DNA from: Archaeoglobus sulfaticallidus PM70-1
GTDB lineage: Archaea > Halobacteriota > Archaeoglobi > Archaeoglobales > Archaeoglobaceae
Assembly: GCF_000385565.1 (NCBI RefSeq)
Contig: NC_021169.1
Location: 868,001 to 932,000, forward strand
Direction of reading: 5' to 3'
Length of the DNA: 64,000 bases
The notes beneath the pieces were generated by a model that searched no databases, was not told the origin of the DNA, and saw only the letters and a list, made by a program, of their open reading frames with translations. The position numbers and the translations under genes are program-made. Positions within the stretch are counted from its first letter, which is position 1. Every line of letters begins with the position of its first letter. Below, piece by piece: positions 58,216 to 64,000 of the stretch.

Positions 58216-58911
58216 CTAACCCTTCTGACCTCTAGCTTCTTTCCTCTGAATCAGGAATTGCTTATTGAATTTAGCAACCTCGTTATCTGGCTCCATCTCG
58301 ATTACCTTGTCAAAAAGCTCTATCGCCTCATCCAGCTTCCCTTTTCTGCCCAGGATTATGGCTATGTTGTTCATGGCGAGCGTGTTTTTGGGATCTATCT
58401 CAAGAACTTTCTCATAGCACTTTATCGCATCATCGAACCTTTCCATTGCATAGTACAGCAATCCGAGGTTGTACCAGGCTGACGAATCCTGAGAGTTTAT
58501 CTCTATCGCCTTGCTGATGGACTTCTCAGCCTCCTCGTATTTCCTCAGGTTGTACTGAACATATCCCAGATTGTTCCAGGCTCCTCCATCGTTTGAGTTG
58601 AACTTGAGGATTCTCTCAAAGCACTGCTCAGCCTCCTCAAACCTTCTCATCATCATTAAGGCATAACCGAGATTGAACAGGGCATCCGTGTATTTTGAAT
58701 CTATTTCCAAGGCCTTAACGAAACACTGGATTGCCTCCTCCTGCATTCCCTTATCATATAACGCTATTCCCAGATTGTTCCATGCTGAAGGGTTTTCAGG
58801 ATCCAGCTCAACACTCTTCTTGAAGGACATTATTTCATCATCAACATTTCCAGCTTCCAACCCTTTTTTGAACCATTCTTCAGCAGAAAGTTTTTCTTCT
58901 TCGCTCATCAT
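58216..58911 (-). CDS. TPR-repeat protein
   Basis: The 231-residue protein is composed of about six tetratricopeptide repeats with the consensus W-x-N-L-G-x-A-L/Y ('AWNNLGIALYDKG', 'ALFNLGYALMMMRR', 'AWYNLGLLYYAMER'). It makes a scaffold for protein-protein contact. There is no signal peptide or membrane segment. It is the first gene of the two-gene operon with the PDO-HEAT protein, and is divergent from another helical-repeat gene at 59028. Confidence 0.92.
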   Translation of the reverse strand: MMSEEEKLSAEEWFKKGLEAGNVDDEIMSFKKSVELDPENPSAWNNLGIALYDKGMQEEAIQCFVKALEIDSKYTDALFNLGYALMMMRRFEEAEQCFERILKFNSNDGGAWNNLGYVQYNLRKYEEAEKSISKAIEINSQDSSAWYNLGLLYYAMERFDDAIKCYEKVLEIDPKNTLAMNNIAIILGRKGKLDEAIELFDKVIEMEPDNEVAKFNKQFLIQRKEARGQKG

Positions 58912-59027
58912 ACCTCATTCCACCTTCAGATAATGTTCTTCAAATATCTAAAAGTTGTAAATAGTTTACGATCGTAGTTTACGATTGCAGGAAAAGAATT
59001 TTAACCTTTAATTGTATCTGATTCTCC

Positions 59028-59936
59028 ATGAATGAGTTCTTGAGTGATTGTGAGGCTTTCCTCGATCATCAGGACATAAAACTCCTCAGAGCTTTGAGCA
59101 GTGATGAGGAGGTTGTAAAGTCAATCGAAAAGGTTTTTGAAGCTCCTGAATATGCTGGTAAATACCTTGTAATGCTGAAGGACAGGCCCAAAGCCCTGTA
59201 CATCATCGCAAAGCTATCAGAAAGAATATCTAGATACTTTGATGGTGAGAACAGGGAAAGAGTTTTTGAGCTGTTTTTGAAATCGCTGAGACTGATTTCA
59301 GACCTCAAGGATAAGTCGATCAATCAGAGTGTTTTCTTTCTCGTTAAAGAGGCAATAGAGCGAAGGATAGATGATGGAGATTATGAGACCGCCGCCCTCC
59401 TGATAACTGAATTCTACCACTTTGGATTCAAAAGCCAGCTTAAAAGGATTCTGTTCAAGGTAGGCGAAATAACGGAAAAGGGGGATTTTGAGAGGGCTAT
59501 AAACATACTGTCGAGGTTAAAACAGAATGAGGTTATCAGAGAGCTAAAAACCCAGATCTACATAGAATGGGGCAGGAGATACATGGAGCTGAAGGACTAT
59601 CTGGCCGCTGAAATACAGCTAAAAGAAGCATTAAACTTCGCGGAGAACGATCTAGATGTAAAAGAGATAAAGATGCTGCTTTATGATGCTTTAAAGAATC
59701 AGAACAAGTTTGAAGATGCAATGAAACAGCTTGAAACAATAGATACCTCAAGTCCCATCGAAGAGCTTAAGGTTCTGAGAGAGAAAGCAAAACTGCTCCT
59801 CAGCTGGGCAGAGAAGAGCAAGGATGTTGATAATGCGCTTGAAAAATATGATGCAGCATACCGAATTGCCGTGAAAATCGGAGATTCCGAGCTTGCGAGA
59901 AAATGTCTAGAGAAGGCAAATGTGCTGAAAAAGTAG
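59028..59936 (+). CDS. Helical-repeat (TPR-like) protein
   Basis: The 302-residue protein is all helical with TPR-like pairs in the C-terminal half ('IEWGRRYMELKDYLAAEIQLKEALNFA', 'EKYDAAYRIAVKIGDSELARKCLE'). The N-terminal half is likewise helical with HEAT-like features. It is divergent from the TPR gene across about 115 bases. A related scaffold role is likely, but no function is known. Confidence 0.75.
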   Translation: MNEFLSDCEAFLDHQDIKLLRALSSDEEVVKSIEKVFEAPEYAGKYLVMLKDRPKALYIIAKLSERISRYFDGENRERVFELFLKSLRLISDLKDKSINQSVFFLVKEAIERRIDDGDYETAALLITEFYHFGFKSQLKRILFKVGEITEKGDFERAINILSRLKQNEVIRELKTQIYIEWGRRYMELKDYLAAEIQLKEALNFAENDLDVKEIKMLLYDALKNQNKFEDAMKQLETIDTSSPIEELKVLREKAKLLLSWAEKSKDVDNALEKYDAAYRIAVKIGDSELARKCLEKANVLKK

Positions 59937-60018
59937 TGTGGCATCCTTATTTTCGAGACGCTACGGCATTGAAATAGTTAGCAAAAAGTTCATTTAGCCA
60001 TATACAGAAGTCTGTGGG

Positions 60019-61284
60019 ATGAAGGTCTGGGTGGGCATTGACGACACGGATTCAGTTAACGGAATGTGCACCACTTACTTGGCACTGCTCGCTATGGATA
60101 AAGTAGAAAAGTTTGGCAGAGTAGTAGGATTTCCTAGGCTGATAAGGCTCAACCCGACAATACCATACAAGACCAGGGGTAATGGTGCAGTTGCATTTCT
60201 TGTTGAGACTGATGATGTTGAGAATGTGATCGAGGTTGTGGATGATGTGATAATCGAGCACTCTATGATGTCTGACGATAGCACAAATCCCGGTGCTGTA
60301 TTCGTGAACTTTGAGAACGATAGGCTGATGAGCCATCTGACAAAATTTGCCAGAAAAGCTGTCAGGGATATTGTCAGCTTGGATGAGGCTCTATTCATAA
60401 TTGGCAAGTACTTCATCCCCCATTTGAAATACAAGAAGGGAAGGGGTTTGATAGGAGCTTTATCTGCCGTTGGATATGACGGCCACGATTACACCTACGA
60501 GCTTTTAGCATACCGTATGCCGGAAAGGTTTGGCACACCAAGAGGAATTGATGAGGACAGCTTTTATGAAGCTGATGAGCTTTACTACCCGAAGATATGG
60601 GACACGGTTGACTGGAGGAACAGAATCGTTGTCTGCGTGCCAAAAGGGAAGGATCCTGTTCTATATGGGATAAGGGGCTCAGACTACAATGCGATAAACT
60701 CTGCAGTCGAGATTTTGAGGACTGAAGAGGTTGACAGGAAGATGATGTTCATAACCAACCAGTCAACAGATGCCCATCTCATAGATGAGGATGAGGTAAA
60801 TGAAGTTAAGAACTTCCATTCGTACATAATTAGAGGGACTGTTGTCCAGAAACCGTATATACATAAAGGTGGACATGTGTTCTTCACAATAAAGACAAAG
60901 TTTGGTGAGGTAAAGTGCTCGGCTTTCGAACCGACAAAACAGTTCAGGGATGTTGTTCTGAAATTGATTGAGGGGGATGAGGTGAGGGTTTTTGGGGCCA
61001 TGAAGAAAAACACGATCAACCTCGAGAAGATGGAAGTAATAAAGCTCGTCAGATTCAGGTACTCGAATCCTAAATGTCCGATATGCGGGAAGAGAATGAA
61101 ATCCTCTGGCAGAAATAAGCCATTCAGATGCAAGAATTGCAAAACAACTGCAGAAAGTAGAGTTAAAGAGAAAATCGACAGAGATCTTTCAGAAGGGTTC
61201 TATGAAGTCCCCCCGTGTGCACGTGGACATATATCAAAACCACTGGTAAGGATGGATGTTCCGAACAAAAATATTTTCAGGTAG
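60019..61284 (+). CDS. tiaS: tRNA(Ile2) agmatidine synthase
   Basis: The 421-residue protein begins 'VWVGIDDTDSVNGMCTTYL', the TiaS catalytic signature, followed by 'KTRGNGAVAFLVE', a ferredoxin-like domain, an OB fold (about 270-350, 'SYIIRGTVVQKPYIHKGGHVFFTI') and a C-terminal zinc ribbon (C-x2-C ... C-x2-C, 'CPICGKRM', 'CKNCKTT'). It joins agmatine to C34 of tRNA-Ile2 so that it reads AUA. The length is as expected for archaeal TiaS. Confidence 0.96.
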   Translation: MKVWVGIDDTDSVNGMCTTYLALLAMDKVEKFGRVVGFPRLIRLNPTIPYKTRGNGAVAFLVETDDVENVIEVVDDVIIEHSMMSDDSTNPGAVFVNFENDRLMSHLTKFARKAVRDIVSLDEALFIIGKYFIPHLKYKKGRGLIGALSAVGYDGHDYTYELLAYRMPERFGTPRGIDEDSFYEADELYYPKIWDTVDWRNRIVVCVPKGKDPVLYGIRGSDYNAINSAVEILRTEEVDRKMMFITNQSTDAHLIDEDEVNEVKNFHSYIIRGTVVQKPYIHKGGHVFFTIKTKFGEVKCSAFEPTKQFRDVVLKLIEGDEVRVFGAMKKNTINLEKMEVIKLVRFRYSNPKCPICGKRMKSSGRNKPFRCKNCKTTAESRVKEKIDRDLSEGFYEVPPCARGHISKPLVRMDVPNKNIFR

Positions 61285-61333
61285 AGGCCAACTTTTCAGG
61301 TAGTAGCCACAATACTGAAATAAGAAAAATTAA

Positions 61334-61792
61334 TTACTTTCTGAGGGCTATTCTGAGCTTCTCCGGATCGTAAGACCAGTCTTTCGGGAGAATACCCTTC
61401 TCCTTATAGTAACAGGAGAGCCTCCAGATCTTTGCCTCTATCAACTGCAGACCTCTCTTGTTGTGCAAATCCTTTTTGTGGGTCTCTAGGTGTTTTCTCA
61501 GGTTTATGGCCTTCCTTATGAGCGACTTGAGGTCCTCTGGATAGTCGATCTTAGCTCCCTTCTCCTTGAGTATCTGAACCAGTTTCTTGCCCGTAACCTG
61601 CCTCACCGATGGAACGCCATATCTATCTCTGAGGATCATACCGATCATGCTCGGTTCATAACCCTCGTTATGCAGCTCCACGATCTTCTTTTCAACCTCT
61701 TCAGCCGTCAACTCTACCCATTCAGGTGGTGAGTCTCGATAAACTCTCTTTGAACCTGAACTTCCTCTTCTCCTTGCATGCATTCTTGCCAT
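61334..61792 (-). CDS. rps15: 30S ribosomal protein S15
   Basis: From ATG 61792, behind GGTGATGCTC, the product is 152 residues: '[16 protein letters not shown]', '[21 protein letters not shown]' and '[28 protein letters not shown]', which binds 16S rRNA. The N-terminal extension is that of archaeal and eukaryotic uS15. The frame continues to 61801, but the downstream ATG matches the family start. Confidence 0.97.
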   Translation of the reverse strand: MARMHARRRGSSGSKRVYRDSPPEWVELTAEEVEKKIVELHNEGYEPSMIGMILRDRYGVPSVRQVTGKKLVQILKEKGAKIDYPEDLKSLIRKAINLRKHLETHKKDLHNKRGLQLIEAKIWRLSCYYKEKGILPKDWSYDPEKLRIALRK

Positions 61793-61916
61793 GAGCATCA
61801 CCTCAAATGAACTCCTTCAATTTATCTCTATCGACTGCATCCCACACAACTTAAAAATCTTTTGTAGTGGTGTCTGATTGTGACTGACCTTGTAAACGAT
61901 ACTGGGCTAGCTGCTA

Positions 61917-62431
61917 TCATCTCCATTTACATTTAAACATTCCACCGTGTCCGGGGATTATGTAATCTGCAACACCCTCTATCATCCTAACTATCCAGAG
62001 CAACCTCTTCGGAGTGAAAATCCGGATTGAACTTTCAGACCTTATCTGTCAGATAATAGCTTGCAGAAACCACGGCATCTCCTGCAACAGACCTTTACTT
62101 CCCCAATACCCGTAATCCTCCCACCGAAGCCTGAACTTTCCGAATACCTCCATCTCTTCAGTCTCAACAATCAGCGATGCGTGATCCGGTGCATGGCCTG
62201 GACCGAAATTTGATAGGGCATGAACAAGAATCTTCCTGTTTCTATTCACATTATCCCTGCTTAAATTACCTTCAAAATCAAAACCTGTGTCAATGATATT
62301 TTCGCATCGGATTCGATGTAAGTTACCGTTGAACCGCCACCGATACCGCAGAAATTTTTCAGAGCCACGGTTCTCAGTTGAGGTTTCTCAAAAGCTTCGA
62401 TTGTAATGCTTCCCTGTTTAATGATTTTTAT
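61917..62431 (-). pseudogene. Decayed metallo-beta-lactamase-fold hydrolase
   Basis: Reading from 62431, the ATG is replaced by ATA, then 'GGGSTVTYIES' appears in one frame, 'IIDTGFDFEGN...FGPGHAPDHASLIVE' in a second, and 'YIIPGHGGMF' in the third, ending at 61917. These are strand, His and C-terminal motifs of the MBL superfamily. The HxHxDH metal site is missing, so part of the gene has been deleted as well as frameshifted twice. It is a remnant beside S15. Confidence 0.8.
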
Positions 62432-62623
62432 GGATTACAGGCATATGATAACTCCAATGTTGATACAGATAAATTTCCTGCTGTTTTAAAGAGCATGAAA
62501 ATACCAAATATTATTATATGCTATCAATAAAAGAAATCGTAGAACAGCTAAATCTTCGAAAGGAACAAAAATACCTTTAGAAGAAATAAAAAAGACATAT
62601 TCTTGATGCCCTCTCACAGGCGT

Positions 62624-64000
62624 CTAATACTTGATGTAGATTTTCTTCCCCCTCATCAGAGCTATCTTGATCGCCTTCCCGATGTCCTTGTCTTTCCTGA
62701 TTCTTATAACACCCTTCCTGCCTACTGATGCGGTTGTGAGATAGTCGTTTTCAGCGAAGATATCGACTTCTTTTCCTTCCAGTCCAGGAGCATAAATCAG
62801 CCACTGCTTTCTGCTCTCTCCAACCTCTGCCTCTATAACTTCTCCCCTTCTCTTGCTTCTTAGAGGCTGAACATCGATGCTGATCTTCACTTCATCCTCT
62901 ATCCGCTTTATGTTTCTTCCTCTCCTGCCAAGGATAAACGAGATCTGGTCCTCTGGGACCCTGATTATAGCCTTTCTGTCGTTCAGAACATCAACCTCGA
63001 AGTCTGTAACAAGTTCGAAGAGAATCTCCTCAAGCCTCTGCTTTATCTCCTCCGGATCTCGCTCGCCAACCAGCGGCATCACAACAACCTGTTCACCATA
63101 GGTGTAGATCTCGTATTCAACCCTCTTTGACTTGAAGTCGATTACATCTATTACCGGCCTTGCCAGATCTGCTTCGGTCATGCCTGTGGGTACCTTAACA
63201 TTGAACTTCAGCTCGTAAACCTTCGCTATCCTGCCAGCATCGATGAAGATTACTGTATCAACCACCTGCGGTATCACTCCAAGTTCAACTCTCCCGACCA
63301 TCCTCTGAACGGCATCTATTGCCCTTGTGGCATGAGTAACACCAATCATTCCCACACCAGCAAGCCTCATATCTGCGAAGATCTGGAAGTCGGATGTTTT
63401 TCTCAGCTCATCGTATATAGTGTAATCCGGTCTTACGAGAAGCAGTATGTCTGCTGTAAGGGACATGTCCCCCTCAAGTGGAGAGTATTGCGTTACCTCA
63501 TCTCTAACCATCAGATCTCTCGGACTCTCCATCGTCTTAACAAGGAAACCGTGTTCCATCAGAAAGTCTGCCACACTTGCGGCAAATGTTGACTTCCCTG
63601 CTCCCGGTGGCCCAGCGATGAGGATTCCCCTTTGCTTCTCGATGAATCTCCTTTTTAACTCCTCATCAACCCCATACTCGTGGATCGACACTTTTGCCAC
63701 AGGCCTTACTGCCGTTATCTCCATTTTATCCGAGAACGGTTTTTCAGCGATCGCTATCCTGAGATCTCTTAGCTGAACAACCACAGCACCATGCCTTTCG
63801 ATCTCTATGCTACTGTCATCATCCTGCCTCGCAGATTCCAGTATCTCGTTTGCTATGCCTCTGAGCTCCTCTGCGGTCATGGGAGTTTCGGAAAGCTTTA
63901 CCAGCTTTAGACTCCCTACTCTCCCTCGCTTGGCATATGGTGGAACACCTTCTTTGAGATGCACGCTGGCGGTATCTTCTGTAAAGAAGGACATTATTTT
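62624..64000 (-). CDS. PIN-ATPase-KH protein (PINA type), N-terminus outside the window
   Basis: The reading frame stays open to the right edge at 64000; the methionine codon at 63992-63994 is internal, because the residues after it ('SVHLKEGVPPYAKRG') normally follow a PIN domain. The visible 458 residues hold a VirB11/PilT-type ATPase with Walker A GPPGAGKST and Walker B-like 'LLLVRPDYTIYDEL', a KH domain ('ISFILGRRGRNIKRIEDEV'), and a C-terminal TRAM/OB-like region. PINA-type proteins are hexameric ATPases involved in DNA and RNA handling. The PIN nuclease part must lie beyond the window. Confidence 0.88.
   Translation of the reverse strand, partial: KIMSFFTEDTASVHLKEGVPPYAKRGRVGSLKLVKLSETPMTAEELRGIANEILESARQDDDSSIEIERHGAVVVQLRDLRIAIAEKPFSDKMEITAVRPVAKVSIHEYGVDEELKRRFIEKQRGILIAGPPGAGKSTFAASVADFLMEHGFLVKTMESPRDLMVRDEVTQYSPLEGDMSLTADILLLVRPDYTIYDELRKTSDFQIFADMRLAGVGMIGVTHATRAIDAVQRMVGRVELGVIPQVVDTVIFIDAGRIAKVYELKFNVKVPTGMTEADLARPVIDVIDFKSKRVEYEIYTYGEQVVVMPLVGERDPEEIKQRLEEILFELVTDFEVDVLNDRKAIIRVPEDQISFILGRRGRNIKRIEDEVKISIDVQPLRSKRRGEVIEAEVGESRKQWLIYAPGLEGKEVDIFAENDYLTTASVGRKGVIRIRKDKDIGKAIKIALMRGKKIYIKY

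Noticed and set aside
63992-63994. Start codon of the right-edge ATPase gene
   Set aside because: The frame stays open to the edge and the residues around this Met match an internal part of PIN-ATPase proteins.

Overview
The window reads as an archaeal chromosome of the Archaeoglobales (Archaeoglobus, Ferroglobus or Geoglobus type). The reasons are: a trifunctional prephenate dehydrogenase / chorismate mutase / prephenate dehydratase in one operon with the archaeal shikimate enzymes (AroA', AroB', AroD); an MqnD-type menaquinone enzyme; a sulfide-type Thi4; GatD; TiaS; Taw1; RPA with its COG3390 partner; archaeal aconitase X; ribosomal S15 of archaeal type; TATA-box promoters with ATG, GTG and TTG starts. 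The species assignment is inference. No search was possible.

Layout. 1-5.1 kb: an iron/cobalamin-type ABC importer (ATPase cut by the window edge, permease), Taw1 and translin, PurA, and a solitary paralogue of the AroA' aldolase. 5.53-26.83 kb: an integrated virus-like element in the 3' end of a tRNA-Gln(UUG) gene, bounded by an identical 18-bp core. It carries a tyrosine integrase next to the tRNA; a tightly overlapping cluster of membrane and secreted proteins, several under 50 residues, ending in a P-loop ATPase (6.9-13.2 kb); an AT-rich accessory region on the minus strand with membrane proteins, a pentapeptide-like repeat protein, two proteins carrying HEPN-type Rx4H motifs and three copies of one winged-helix regulator; and a plus-strand replication cluster of mini-proteins leading to a 1358-residue family B DNA polymerase (22.7-26.8 kb) with an enlarged motif A-B interval and a 700-residue C-terminal extension of unknown role. 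27-28.5 kb: one DNA-binding protein and decayed sequence.

28.5-64 kb is ordinary chromosome: DUF401 transporter, MetRS, 6-phospho-3-hexuloisomerase, the aromatic amino acid operon, MqnD, Thi4, a radical SAM protein, feoB with a fused DtxR/FeoA regulator and a matching palindromic operator, RPA genes, an aminotransferase, a ferredoxin, a GTPase/DUF2073/zinc-ribbon trio, aconitase X, family 4 UDG, argH, gatD, Trm5b-type methyltransferase, a TatD-like hydrolase, a KaiC-like ATPase, a TPR/PDO-HEAT pair, TiaS, S15, a decayed metallo-beta-lactamase-fold gene, and the C-terminal part of a PIN-ATPase-KH protein cut by the right edge.

The most interesting part is the element. It combines site-specific integration with a polymerase that resembles protein-primed or primer-independent PolB, and carries a wHTH-controlled pair of HEPN-type proteins. 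The [wHTH <-> ribbon-helix-helix] divergent switch is duplicated: one copy is intact at 20.8-21.5 kb; the other at 18.5-19.2 kb has a frameshifted RHH gene and different genes downstream of its wHTH. The two loci have related but diverged palindromic operators.
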